DNA from: Flammula alnicola
Lineage: Eukaryota > Basidiomycota > Agaricomycetes > Agaricales > Strophariaceae
Direction: 5' to 3'
Assembly (NCBI GenBank): GCA_015499995.1
Contig: JADNRV010000031.1
Coordinates: 1-64,000 of the forward strand
DNA: 64,000 nucleotides
Shown: one piece after another, positions 1 to 10,139 of the stretch
Layout: every line of letters starts with the position of its first letter
Position numbering within the stretch: the stretch's first letter is position 1
The notes under the pieces: model-generated
Database searches by the model: none
Told to the model about the DNA's origin: nothing
The model's input: only the letters and a program-made list of their open reading frames with translations
Position numbers and translations under genes: made by a program

Positions 1-261
1 CTTTGCTTTTCTTTGGCGTTTCTACATAGCATCGTGGTTGAAGGTGAGTCGCGGCCTGCAGTGCCGCATTCAGGGGAAGACGCCCATGACCACACAACGA
101 CCGAAAGGCGATGCGTATTCCACATTGTGTAGACTCTGGGATTTGCAATGTCAGAAAAGACATTACATTATGTAATGTCATTCTAATATCCGTCAATATA
201 AAATTTAAATAGGGTAAATTTAAACCATCGAGAGGCATTAGTGGTACCTTAAGTACATATG

Positions 262-1287
262 CTACCGGCGCTTATTTGAATTTGATGGCGTTCCGAGTTG
301 TGACAATGTGAGTCGCCTTGTATCCTGCACTGCTGTATCATCGTATTCCGGTGGTGGTTCTGCTGTATCATTCTCCGTTGCATTCATCCGGGTTCCCGAC
401 CCGATGCGCACCAGATTTTCAACCTGCCAGATGTGCTGCCTGAGGGAATTCAGTTGTTCTTGGAGAGTACTATCACCGCTCCCTGTCCCTGTCCGGGTTG
501 TCCGCGGGGGTTGTAATATGACGGGCTCGTATGGCAGTTTTATTGCTGCAAAGCTAGCGTTGGGGGGTGTACGGAAGGGTGTCGAGTTTCCGGATGCTGG
601 TGCCTGGCCTCGGATCGATATATACGAGTCTGATGATTCAGCTTGCACAAAAGGCACTGCCCTTGCCTCATCCTGAAATCTCCTTCTCGTCATGTTTTTC
701 CGGCGATGCATTATGAGGAAAGTAGCAAGAGCCACTGCGAAGATGCCAATGATGCCACCAATAATCCCAAGCATGACAGCATTGGATTTCTTCCCAACAG
801 GTGTTGCAACTGTATTTGTTGGAGCAGGTCCAGAGGTCTGGTCAGTTACTGTGGCTGTGGACGTAGTTACAGCTAGCGCACATGTTGAGTATTGAATAAG
901 TTGATTGAGAAATAATACTGGTGGATTTCGCTCACTTGCTGTGGCAGCCGGTAGGAATCCATGTATAACCGGGAATCCATCTGTAATGCCAAGTGGAGTA
1001 CCCGAAGTGAAGGAAGGTGAAGCAGTTGTATGCAGTGAGGTACGAGGCACTAAGATGGGAAAGGAAGGATTTGGAGTCAAACTCGGTAGAGTAGCCATTG
1101 AGAACACGAGAGAGAGAAATGGCAGACTTGACGAAGAAGCGAGAGGCGAGGAGGTGATGTTAGTAGAAGAATAGGTTGTCCCGCCGAGGCTGTCAATGGC
1201 GACTGTTTTGTGCAAGATCGAAGTGCCAGACAGGAGATCATGATCATGATATTCATGAAAGTGGGCTATTTTAATGAGTTTCCTCAA
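262..1287 (-). CDS. Single-pass membrane protein of unknown function
   Basis: The open frame runs about 341 codons. An N-terminal Ser/Thr/Pro-rich half is followed by one strong membrane segment (GIIGGIIGIFAVALATFLI) with a positive stop-transfer patch (HRRKNMTRRR). The tail is hydrophilic and Pro/Ser-rich, with a PPPEYDD motif near the C-terminus. This layout (exposed low-complexity domain, one helix, basic patch, disordered cytosolic tail) is very common among uncharacterised Agaricomycete proteins. The start is unclear: the frame opens at a TTG at 1287 and the first in-frame ATG is only at 1098, so an upstream exon carrying a signal peptide is likely. No enzymatic motif is visible, and no function is proposed. 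Confidence 0.6.
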   Translation of the reverse strand: MRKLIKIAHFHEYHDHDLLSGTSILHKTVAIDSLGGTTYSSTNITSSPLASSSSLPFLSLVFSMATLPSLTPNPSFPILVPRTSLHTTASPSFTSGTPLGITDGFPVIHGFLPAATASERNPPVLFLNQLIQYSTCALAVTTSTATVTDQTSGPAPTNTVATPVGKKSNAVMLGIIGGIIGIFAVALATFLIMHRRKNMTRRRFQDEARAVPFVQAESSDSYISIRGQAPASGNSTPFRTPPNASFAAIKLPYEPVILQPPRTTRTGTGSGDSTLQEQLNSLRQHIWQVENLVRIGSGTRMNATENDTAEPPPEYDDTAVQDTRRLTLSQLGTPSNSNKRR

Positions 1288-2542
1288 GATGTATCAGAAA
1301 CGCACATGATCTGAAGCGAACACGGCTAATGATGCTGACACAAGTCAGATAAGACTATTATTAAGTGGTCCTTCCAAAAAAGTGCGTAATTTCCTCGGGT
1401 ATTTATTCAAGTTATCAGTGAATTTTAACACTGACGAGTGCATGATGCATTGTGGTCGAGGGCAATTATAATAAATTTCTTTCCCAGCCTGAGAAAGATC
1501 CCCGATTGGGCACTGTTCCAGGGTGGCTACCGATTGGGTCTCAAACCCGAAATTTGTGGACAAAGTATGCCAAAAATCTCGCCTTCGGCGGCCTCAAACC
1601 CGCAAATTTGGGGACAAAGATTTGACGAATTTTGGCTCTCAAACCCGCAAATGCGCGGACAAGCTTTTGGTAGAGCTTCCCGGCGGAGCCTAGTAGCATA
1701 GTACTGTTCGCAAGCGGCAAAATTTAAAAATATTCCTGAAAGCGGATAATTGTTGACATGATGTGATGTGTTTCATCTTTGATATGAAGCGCCGTTTACT
1801 GAAAGAATTTTAAAGACCCAGCTTGGTTTATTGAGAGAGTGCTGTTGGAGTGCTGTGCAACATCAAGTTGGGCGTGCCGAGGAGCCGAGAAATTCACAGC
1901 AGTTGAAACTTGACAGGAGCATTCACGAAGCGTATAGCCGCCCTCTTGCTCAGGTCCTCTCACTTCTACAGTTTTCCTCTCTAATCGAACGCCTTTACAC
2001 ATTAAAATAATATAGTATTCACTTACTCATACATAGTAGGTCCAAATCTACTACTAACACCCCAACCCCACAGCCCTACAACCTGCCTACATACACGGCG
2101 TTACACGCAAACGACAACTCGAAATAAAAGTATAGTATCACCAAAAAGTTCGCGAAAGAACGCCGTCAAAACAAAAGGCACAAACGAATGGCGTTGAATA
2201 AGATTCAACATGAATATGGATGGAGGGGTTATAGCGAAACGTCGGAAACGAAAGGTGAGTCTATGATGCATCTGGGTTTACTTACACTAATGTCGTTAAT
2301 AGATAAAATTACAATAAGGGTGAATAAGAATAAATCGCGAAATGAAAAGCTTACGAATCCAAGAAATGGTTGGTATGGTGGACGAAACGGCGGCCGAGAG
2401 ACATTGCCAGTGCGCCGCTCAAGGTATGACGGAGGAGCAGAAACGAAACTGAGGAATGAGAGACGAGTGTTCTTGTAGATCCTTGAGACCGTGCAGTCGA
2501 ATTGGGTATTCGGCCCAACCAGCAGGTCTGCATGTTCGATGT
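1288..2542. other. Intergenic stretch without a convincing gene
   Basis: Only short unconnected frames occur here. The one notable structure is the threefold degenerate repeat at 1541-1663. Frames at 2188-2542 look like shadows of the downstream minus-strand gene's 3' side. Confidence 0.5.
1541..1663. repeat. Three degenerate copies of a ~25-bp motif
   Basis: A motif of the form TCAAACCCGCAAATTTGGGG followed by ACAAAG occurs at 1541-1565, 1594-1619 and 1639-1663, in the same orientation. Spacings are 53 and 45 bp. The third copy has diverged in its centre (ATGCGC for ATTTGG). The spacers are unrelated to each other. No function is known. Confidence 0.7.
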
Positions 2543-3436
2543 TCACTCATTGCCAACAACGATCGCCGCATACGAAAGTCCCGTCCCAGCCTTTCCCTTC
2601 CTCCTCCCCTTGCCCTCACCTCCGCCCTCGCCCTCTACGTCCGACTCAGACTCAATGTGCTCCCATGGCTCGTCTATCTCCATGTCGTGCACCACCTGCG
2701 TCGGCATATCGTCCAACGCGATGACGCTGCGCAGCGTAGGCACCAACTCGAAGTCCTCCTCCTTGACCTTCCGCAGCTTCCGCTGCGAGAGCACAACCAG
2801 GTCCGAGAGGTTGACCTGGACGCTTGCGCCGTCAACAGCGCTGACGGCCATAGCATTAGCACGCGCGATCGCCCCGGCCCTGGCTCTGGGACTGGCGGCC
2901 GCTGAGAGACCCTCGATCAGGGCCCCCGCGGGCACCGACGACGTCGACGACGTGCTCCTACCAACAGCATCCACGCTGACATCGACCTCGACCTCGGCCT
3001 TACTCCGCGGCTTGCGCTTCATGTCTCTCTCCTCCCTAGACCCCGACTGGGCCCGTTTGTCGATCCCGAGTCCGAACCCCGCCTTGCGGGCGCGGTTGAT
3101 GGCTCGCTCCCCCGCGCGTTTCGTGCGCTGGCGTTCGTGCTCGTATGCACGCATGTCGCGTTCCAGGGCTTTGGGTATGCCTGCGAGGGAGAGGGGGGCG
3201 GGCGAGAGGGGCGGTTGAGCCTTATCCGAGGCGGGGCGAACGTTCTCTTCGTCAGACGGAGAAGAAGATACACTGGCGTTGGCTGCTGGCGCTTGAGTGG
3301 TGTCGGCGTTCACTTTGAGAGAAGCTGACGGTTTGCCTGCGCGCTGGGTAGCTTTGTTGGTATTGGAGATGTGAGTGGTTGGGTTGAACGGGGTGACGGA
3401 CTTGGTGGTGGTGGTGGTGTTGGTGTTAGAAGGCAT
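2543..3436 (-). CDS. Hypothetical basic/acidic low-complexity protein
   Basis: An intronless frame of 297 codons starts at an ATG (3436). The N-terminal 90 residues are Thr/Ser/Ala-rich and probably disordered. Next comes a basic helical stretch (ALERDMRAYEHERQRTKRAG, residues about 100-120), an Ala/Arg-rich segment, and an acidic end with EIDEPWEHIESESDVEGEGG followed by a Lys/Arg/Gly patch. GC content is higher than in the flanks and the wobble positions are C/G-rich, which supports real coding. I do not recognise a family. The charge pattern would suit a nucleic-acid-associated or nuclear protein, but that is inference. Confidence 0.65.
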   Translation of the reverse strand: MPSNTNTTTTTKSVTPFNPTTHISNTNKATQRAGKPSASLKVNADTTQAPAANASVSSSPSDEENVRPASDKAQPPLSPAPLSLAGIPKALERDMRAYEHERQRTKRAGERAINRARKAGFGLGIDKRAQSGSREERDMKRKPRSKAEVEVDVSVDAVGRSTSSTSSVPAGALIEGLSAAASPRARAGAIARANAMAVSAVDGASVQVNLSDLVVLSQRKLRKVKEEDFELVPTLRSVIALDDMPTQVVHDMEIDEPWEHIESESDVEGEGGGEGKGRRKGKAGTGLSYAAIVVGNE

Positions 3437-4121
3437 GGTTGGCAGTTTGGGACTTGGAGTTATGTTTGTATTTGGGTGGGTTGAGTGAAAGAGAGCCAGA
3501 CGTGTAGGGAATGGCTGGTAAGAGGAGTTGCTTTGCTGGCACTAAATTGACCTGAGTCCTGGAAGGGCAAGAACAAGAACCGAAGGAGACGTACGCGGAT
3601 TCGGATAGGGGTGACCGTGTGCGGACTGATAAGTACTAGTAGCGCGCGATAAGTGAGTCAATGTTATTATGATTAGATTGTTCCCTTGTTTATTAGACTC
3701 GGCAGATAAGAAGTGAATTGAAAACTTGCAGAGAACGTTGTTGGGCGCGAGCAACGTTTCGGTTGCTTTGAAATATGGCTCAATAATAATGGCTCTCCGC
3801 TCCGCTCTCGTTCTTGTGCGAGAATGATATCGGATGATGACGTGACATAGCACCCGTTAGTAATACCCTTAGGGCGTCATGACCAAGTCCCACCGTGTGT
3901 TGCGGAGCAACTTCGTGAGCAGTGGTTTTGGACTCGGTAGTGTAAGTACATTGGTCGGCGAAGCCTTTCAGAGCTATTCGTGGATGGATAGCTCTGATTC
4001 ATGTCAGTGACCTCATTCGTTTGTCGAGGCACAGTCGGCTTTTGCCGGCGGCCGGTCCGCTCATCCATCATCGGAGACAGTGCAGAAGTGCAGATTTCTA
4101 ATTTCATCCTCCGCCTGCAGC
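3437..4121. other. Intergenic DNA up to the retrotransposon
   Basis: No supported gene. The last five bases, GCAGC (4117-4121), are the left half of the target duplication made by the retrotransposon that follows. Confidence 0.5.
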
Positions 4122-4240
4122 TGTTATGAGTAGCTTACCTCATCACCCGATCCCTTATATACCGTCCGTACTCGTCATGTACTGCATCTTCGACCTTGTT
4201 TATCACCCACGTTGTTCCTCGTGATGGGTCTCCTCTAACA
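4122..4240 (+). repeat. Left LTR, 119 bp
   Basis: It is identical base for base to the right LTR, with TG..CA ends and TGTTA/TAACA terminal inverted bases. It contains a TATATA box and the 11-mer ATCTTCGACCT. Confidence 0.93.
4156..4161 (+). promoter_or_regulatory. TATA box of the LTR promoter
   Basis: TATATA lies 30 bp upstream of the self-priming 11-mer that starts at 4186. If transcription begins at 4186, as the self-priming model requires, the spacing fits a normal RNA polymerase II TATA element. The same box is repeated in the right LTR. Confidence 0.65.
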
Positions 4241-4242
4241 TC

Positions 4243-4253
4243 AGGTCGAAGAT
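4243..4253 (+). other. Primer-binding site complementary to the element's own LTR
   Basis: AGGTCGAAGAT starts three bases after the LTR end. It is an exact reverse complement of ATCTTCGACCT at 4186-4196. No tRNA 3' end ending in TGG was seen at this site. The match and position indicate self-priming as known for Tf1/sushi. Confidence 0.75.
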
Positions 4254-4762
4254 AATCAAAAACCGATACCCTTCATCTTCACACCTCACGATCTCCTTTC
4301 CCTTCTCTTGTTCATTCCGACGCCCTTTCATCATCCTCAGACCTGTCATTTCTTGAAATCCCGACATCCTTCCCCCAACAAGACTGTTATACCTCCGCTG
4401 TATCAAAACCTTCACCTCCTGAACATTTTTCGTACCCGCCCTTACCCGCCTTAAGCCGATTCCCTTCAACCTCCCATCTGTCACTATCAACCTCCGAATC
4501 ACCCCTACCATCCTTGAAACCATCGCCTCTGTCACTTTTCCTTAATTTCTCGACTGTGTATACTCCGATTGCCTTTCACGCACCACGCCCTCACACCCAA
4601 CCTCATTCTGAACGCATATACTCCTGTCCCACACCTTGACGAGGCCGCTCTAAGCCTCTACCTCCCTCCGGCCTTTTTACGTCTTTGTGCCGCGCATATA
4701 GTCACTTGCTACACATTCAGCATCAACGCGTGCTTCGAGACTCTCCGTTTCCTGTCTGCGTC

Positions 4763-5146
4763 ATGGACAACTCCGACAAAGACTTGGAAACGACCTACGA
4801 GCCTGAATCACGCGACACTCTGTTATCTCTCGAGACTGAAGTCAGGGAGCGTCTTGAGGACTGCTATGCGCAGATCGAATTCCTCGAAGAGACTTCTGCC
4901 GCCATCCACGACCATTTACAACATGACCTCTACTCCTCTAGTAGTCCTGGAGACGAGGGCGAGATCACATCTGACGCTGGAAACGTCGCCCAACATGACT
5001 GCGACGACAACCAACACTACTATGAAGAAGACTCCGACAGTGGTGATGCCAACACAGAATGCTACGACGATTTTCAAGAAGAACAATTCGAAGACGAAGA
5101 GGGTGAATATGAGGATTGGGATGGCAATGATGAGTACTACAGTTGA
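4763..5146 (+). CDS. Acidic coiled-coil ORF inside the mini-retrotransposon
   Basis: An ATG at 4763 opens 127 codons. The first third has heptad-like helix (LSLETEVRERLEDCYAQIEF). The rest is extremely acidic (runs of Asp/Glu with YEEDSDSGD and FEDEEGEYEDW). It lacks zinc knuckles and any pol domain. It may be a gag or pre-gag remnant kept inside the element, or non-essential filler. A competing overlapping frame (4569-5234) has a poorer amino-acid composition. Whether it is translated is unknown. Confidence 0.4.
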   Translation: MDNSDKDLETTYEPESRDTLLSLETEVRERLEDCYAQIEFLEETSAAIHDHLQHDLYSSSSPGDEGEITSDAGNVAQHDCDDNQHYYEEDSDSGDANTECYDDFQEEQFEDEEGEYEDWDGNDEYYS

Positions 5147-5232
5147 TTACTTTCCTCTTCCTCGCCACCTCGCCAGCTCTGTAACTTTCTATGCCACCTT
5201 GCTCATCATTCACGTCACCCGAGAGGGTTCTT

Positions 5233-5246
5233 GAGGAGGGGGGTGA
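5233..5246 (+). other. Polypurine tract before the right LTR
   Basis: GAGGAGGGGGGTGA sits immediately upstream of the right LTR, the expected plus-strand primer for an LTR retrotransposon. Confidence 0.8.
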
Positions 5247-5365
5247 TGTTATGAGTAGCTTACCTCATCACCCGATCCCTTATATACCGTCCGTACTCGT
5301 CATGTACTGCATCTTCGACCTTGTTTATCACCCACGTTGTTCCTCGTGATGGGTCTCCTCTAACA
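5247..5365 (+). repeat. Right LTR, 119 bp
   Basis: Identical to the left LTR, and followed directly by the target duplication GCAGC. Confidence 0.93.
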
Positions 5366-5679
5366 GCAGCTGCCAACATCGAGTCATAGCTCGGACTAGA
5401 AACACTCGGCTGCGAATATTCTTGAGCAAATGTCCCTCCTAGAGTTCCTTGTGGCGTGCCGAGGACAGCGCAGCACTTACTTGGAGTTTGACTTTGATGT
5501 TCTACATAGAACGCCGTCTCCTGGACGAGGCAGTGCTTTTTCCTGATATTTGTGAGCTATAACTCTCTAGGGCTTTGAAGAAACCCACCCTTTGGGATTC
5601 CCACTGCTTCCTGAAGTTACTCTTGACGATAACTCCCGTGCTTGCATTTCGGAAGATCTTAGACTCGCCCATTTCAACG

Positions 5680-6935
5680 ATGCCACTTGCATCTCCCTCT
5701 CCTTCGTATGTATTTCATTCTCCTACGCGACTCGTTCATCCTGTAAAATAACGTACTAAATTTTGCCACCGGCAGCTATCTATTGCCAATCGATAATGCA
5801 AATCACGGCCTTGGTGTTCAAGATTGTGAAGTCCCAAGGATCACAATTGAACGTGCGAGCACGCCTCTGTCTTCGTCTTCTCGATACTCTTCGGAGCCAC
5901 TTGATACCGAGCTGTGGGACCGGCGGAGCGTTTACCTTGATACCCTCTATCTCGATACTGTAGCCTCTGATAGCTCATCCTACGCCTCATCCTTTCATTC
6001 GCAACCCTTCTCTCCCCCGGTATCAAGACCCATCTCCCCCCGGGCCATGGAGGCCAATGAAAATCCCCCAGAGTTTGTTTTCTAATCTTACAATATCTCT
6101 AAATATCATCAGCTTATCTTGTTCTTTTTCAGTTATATCGCCACCGTCCAGCGACCCACCGCCCCCGTCAAATACAACTTCTCGTCCATCTCCTACAGCT
6201 CGATGATCGTAGCCCCAAATTCGGAAGCCGAAGATTCGCCTCCGAAATACCACATATCGATAAGCATGAACTGCTTCATGCCGCTTAACCATATCACGAC
6301 AATTCGCCGTGGTGGTTCCGGCTATGGCGAACTCGTCGCTCAGTTCGAGTGAGTTTTTTTTTTACCTCGGATTTACGGTTTTGTTTTACAATTACTAATT
6401 GATTTCTCGCTGACTCGGTAGAATGGGCATCGCTGGTAGCCCGTCTACAGTCACCATTGAAGGCAAAGAACTTCTAATAGGCTCCTTGTTATCGAAAAGA
6501 CTGGGATCGCGTCAATCTGTGAGTTCGTTTCCTTATCAGTCAAGAAACCTTGACCAATCGGAACAATGCCAATGCGTAGGGATTATGGTTTTGGATTCCT
6601 CCAGACTCCAAGAAGAGACTTTTATGGGACTACAGACAAACACCCTTCATCGTGCGTATACTCCTCTTCCTTCATAAAGATCAATATTCCTTATACAAAC
6701 GCGACTCCAGTGCCGATCCCTTCTTAAAATAGGCTCTGGCGCCGAAGCGAGCACACTGGCCACTTTCACGCCAGCTCGACAAGTCCCAGCCGGTGGACCT
6801 CCGGTCCTCGCAGAACTGACGGTCACGCCTCTGGGACAAGACTTCTTCGACGATCTCCTGCTCTCCCTTCTCATCATCGAGCGCAGGAGGCTTACACCTG
6901 GGAAAGATAGGGTCCTCAAGCAACTTTTTAATTGA
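5680..6935 (+). CDS. DUF6593 domain protein A (310 aa, six exons)
   Basis: Exons 5680-5705, 5776-6072, 6133-6348, 6422-6518, 6580-6651 and 6711-6935 join in phase to 310 codons. Residues 1-110 are Ser/Pro-rich and probably disordered. The rest is the DUF6593 fold common in Agaricomycetes: YHISISMNCFMPLNHITTI, a QFEMGI strand across an intron, GLWFWIPPDSKKRLLWDY, and the closing DDLLLSLLIIERRRLTPGK. The family is small, all-beta and of unknown biochemical role. A paralogue with the same last three intron positions and phases lies just downstream (7642-8639), so the pair arose by tandem duplication. The start was chosen as the first ATG whose exon splices into frame. Confidence 0.85.
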
Positions 6936-7275
6936 TTTTCATTGGGTTTCGAAGAGGTAAAATGCCATGGTGCTGCTCTTCTAAGTTCGTCTCGAGGCTC
7001 TATAGATGTATTGCACTTTAGGTTGGTTCTATTTCCCGATTTCTCGCTATCTTAAGTAAGTATGTATTATTAATCCTTGCACTATCGTTAATCATCAGGA
7101 AATTTGTTACGACTCATTTCCTTATGCTGTGCTGCCAGTCGAAGTTCGGAGCGTTTTTGTAGACTAAGTAAGTGCGTCCAAAGACTACGTTGCCACTAGT
7201 GATGCGACTAATCCCGATATCGGTTATATAGAGGCGAGAATCGCGAAGATAAGGGGAATTGAACAGAAGGGGCTT

Positions 7276-7557
7276 ATGCTGGAAGAGAGAAGGCTGTGGC
7301 TGTCAGATTTTGTGCGCACCGCTTCCCATCAACACCGCGTACTTCGACTAGTTTGGATGCGCCTTAACCTCGTGTGTACTTGGCATTCATGTGGTTTATG
7401 GTCTCTATGAGCCCAATGGGTGTGATTTTAACTTTGTTATCAACAGGTGGATTTGGCTTGGCCTGCGCATCTTATGTGTCTTCCACGAGAGTCGACGTCT
7501 GAGGCGGTGCAGGCGGTGCAGAGCGTCTCGACTCTAATTTTGTATTTAACGCAATAA
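7276..7557 (+). CDS. Small two-exon ORF, possibly a gene remnant
   Basis: Between the DUF6593 paralogues, an open stretch (7232-7371) joins in phase across a GTGTGT..CAACAG intron to 7447-7557, ending at TAA. It encodes a helical, Arg/Leu-rich piece (MLEERRLWLSDFVRTASHQH) and then a short Leu/Ser-rich tail. The helical part loosely resembles the coiled lead-in found before F-box domains in mushroom proteins, but no F-box follows. The start is uncertain: an upstream exon could not be connected. It may be a truncated gene. Confidence 0.3.
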
Positions 7558-7641
7558 AAATACAACGATCTCTACCATCTAACTTTGCCCCTAAGGCTGC
7601 TAATCCGGTATCACCGATCTTCGAAAAATCGATATCTAATC

Positions 7642-8639
7642 ATGCAAGTCCCTACCGAGGCGAATTCATATTTGTGTGTGATCCTCTAATCTTTCTAACT
7701 TGCCCCCATATCGAATAACTGAAATTGTTTTTTCAAGCCACGTTTCATCCCGAAATGTAGCAACACCTGCTCATGGTGAACACCCACCACAGTAAGTAAA
7801 AAATTCACACCTTAAAAATATCTAACATTGAAATTATCCAGATATGCATCCCAGAACCCAAGCTCCAATGCAGTCTATTCATTCTCACCCGTCGGCATCA
7901 GCTCGATGCTACTCGTCCCGCGCAAATCCCCAGATAAAGATACGCAAGCGCAATACTGTATCTCTGTGAGGATGAACTGCTTCATGCCCTCGTCCTATAT
8001 CACTACGATTTATCTCGGAGCGGACGAGTCTGGAACACCGGTGGGCTCATTCGAGTGAGTAGGCTGTCATTTCGTTCAGAGGCCTGCCAACTTGAATGCG
8101 CAAAAAGGGACTGACATTCTGCGTGTAGAATGGGCATGGTAGCTGCAGCGAGCTGCGTACGCATCGGGCGCGTTATAAATAATACAGCTATTGCGCTGAC
8201 CCAGTCAGGAACCTGGGTACGTCATATCTGCATCGCTATGCCTCTGTCCTGAATTCGATGCTAATTGCGGTGATTAATAATTGTAGGGAAACTGGTACTG
8301 GCATCCCGCCAACATCAACGAAAAATACCACCTCAGATGGGAGTTCGAGAAGCGCCCATGCATCGTAAGTTCATCCACACACACACACACTTGCTCCCAT
8401 ATGCCACTTTCTCACCTCGTTATCTGTTCAATTCGCAGTGCCGCTCTGCAAACGGCAGCAGACCAATTTTAGCGAGGTTCACTCCCCCGGCGGTGTATCT
8501 GGGTGACCAACTTCCTGAGTTGGAAGTAACTCAAGAGGGTCACCAATATCTGGACCATATCCTCATCTCGCTCTTGATAATCGAGCGTAAGAGGTTGACG
8601 CCAGGCAGACCAGAGACTACTAAAGAGATTTTCAATTAA
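7642..8639 (+). CDS. DUF6593 domain protein B (221 aa, six exons)
   Basis: Exons 7642-7673, 7738-7791, 7842-8054, 8129-8216, 8287-8364 and 8439-8639 splice in phase to 221 codons. Signature stretches align with protein A: CISVRMNCFMPSSYITTI, SFEMGM, GNWYWHPANINEKYHLRWEF and HILISLLIIERKRLTPGR. The disordered N-terminal region is much shorter than in A. The three introns inside the conserved domain have the same positions and phases (2, 0, 0) as in A, so the copies share ancestry. The biochemical function of the family is unknown. Confidence 0.85.
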
Positions 8640-9237
8640 CAATAACCTTGGAGAACTAATACAAGTCCTCCTTGATCTGTAAATACTGGCAAAGACGATA
8701 GCTGTGAATTGTTGTTACCTTTCATGCCCATCAAAGCAACGTAACGTACCATATCGTTTCTCGATTTATTTGAAATTAGTTTTCGGTCCTGCGATCTTAA
8801 ATATAGATCTTAAATATACATGCGCCACATAAATTGCTTCGACATTCCAGCGGGTGCTATAAATAGCACAGGCAAGGAAGAAAATACAGTACCGACTCCG
8901 AGTCTTTAATACGGTGAAGCGGAATCCGATTCATAGCGGTAACTGGATATGGTTTGAGTGGACTAAATGACTGCTTTGAACTCCTCAACCTGAAGGTATG
9001 GTCATATTTTTCGTTTCATCCCAACTCAGCCGCGCATAATTTGCTAATTGTTTGATATTTTAGCTCGAGCGGGACTGCAGCTCCAGTGCGCCATTCGGGT
9101 TGCTAAATCAAAATTAATCAAAATTGAATGTCAATTGGATATAATTGCTGGGGAATAAAACTCCAGGAAAGGGGAAACATCAGCAAGGTCACCATGCGGG
9201 ATGGACTTAAGGGACACATACAATCCATGTACAACGC
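8640..9237. other. Intergenic DNA, AT-rich, no gene seen
   Basis: This lies between the convergent 3' ends of the DUF6593 gene and the dehydrogenase. It contains a short direct repeat (gatcttaaatata, near 8794-8817). Nothing else is supported. Confidence 0.5.
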
Positions 9238-10139
9238 CTACAGCTTTCCAGGTAATCTGCCTCCACCGCTCAACCGAATGGTTTCTCCGTTGACATACGG
9301 GCAATCTATGATCCAGCTCACAGTCTTTGCAAATTCATACGGTTGCCCAAATCGCCTAGGATAGACGATGCCCTCGTTCTCCAAGCTCTTCCTTGTTTTG
9401 GCGGGGAAGTTGGCCGTCATGCTGCTGTCGAAAACACCTGGGGCAATCGTGACGACGCGGATGTTGTGGCGTGCAAGGTCACGCGCCATTGGCAGCGTCA
9501 TGGAGCGCAAGGCACCTTTGGTCGCTGAGTAGGCTGTCTGTCCCGGTTGACCCTCGAACTGATTTAAGGAGTAACGGAATGTTATCAGCATGGAACGGGA
9601 GACGTGATGGAAAATGACTGACTGCAGCGGCGCTTGCGACAAACACGACAACACCCCGTTCACCATCATTTCCAGCTTCCGGTTCGACTTTGACGAGATG
9701 CTCGAGTACCAGACGCGTCAGATTGAATGATCCAGTAAGGTTTATAGCAATGGCGAAGTTCCAGAGATCCAAGCTATGGGGTTTGCCATGAGCATCAATG
9801 ATCTTCGCCGCTATTCCTACACCGGCACAGTTGATAACGCCTCCTAAGAGTGCACCAGTAGTAGCTGTCCACTCGACGGTGTTGTTTACGGCCGAGGCCA
9901 CTTCCGAAAGGATTGTGATGTCGGTTTTGTAGAATTTGACATTCTGGGATGAAAGGATAGACTCTGGTGGTGCTGAGCGGTCGACTATAGACACATAGGC
10001 CTGTTTGGAAAGAAGATCCTCCACTGTCGCTAATCCGAGACCGGAAGAGCTGGAATGCTTTTCAGCCAACCTGTCCGGAAGTTTTGGACATAACAACGCA
10101 CCCTCCAGAGACAACAAAAGTCCTGTTCTCAACTTTCAT
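9238..10139 (-). CDS. Short-chain dehydrogenase, HSD10 / 3-hydroxyacyl-CoA dehydrogenase type-2 like
   Basis: Exons 10139-10102, 10049-9623 and 9558-9238 join in phase to 261 aa. The NAD-binding glycine motif is SGGSSGLGLA (residues about 11-20). A cofactor-discriminating Asp follows in SIVDR, NCAG is the structural motif, and the catalytic set is Ser152 with Tyr165 and Lys169 (AYSATK). IRVVTIAPGVFDSSM and GETIRLSGGGR near the C-terminus are typical of the HSD17B10 subfamily, which oxidises 3-hydroxyacyl-CoAs in branched-chain amino acid and fatty acid breakdown in mitochondria. No transit peptide is obvious, as in HSD10 itself. Start choice: using the 52-nt first intron restores the glycine motif, while the unspliced frame destroys it. 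It is divergently transcribed from the glutaredoxin gene. Confidence 0.88.

Larger units (their letters stand above)
4122..5365 (+). mobile_element. Miniature LTR retrotransposon (TRIM-like), self-priming type
   Basis: Two identical 119-bp repeats (4122-4240 and 5247-5365) start with TGTTATGAG and end with CTCTAACA. They are flanked by the 5-bp duplication GCAGC (4117-4121 and 5366-5370). A polypurine tract abuts the right repeat (5233-5246). The whole element is 1,244 bp with no protease, reverse transcriptase or integrase, so it must be non-autonomous. The primer-binding site (AGGTCGAAGAT, 4243-4253) is the reverse complement of 11 bases inside the LTR (4186-4196), which lie 30 bp after a TATATA box. 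That is the arrangement of Tf1/sushi retrotransposons, whose mRNA 5' end folds back to prime. Identical LTRs imply a recent insertion. Confidence 0.9.

Noticed and set aside
4569..5234. 221-codon frame in the mini-retrotransposon
   Set aside because: Overlaps the more protein-like acidic frame at 4763-5146. Its Thr/Asn-rich composition looks like an out-of-frame reading.
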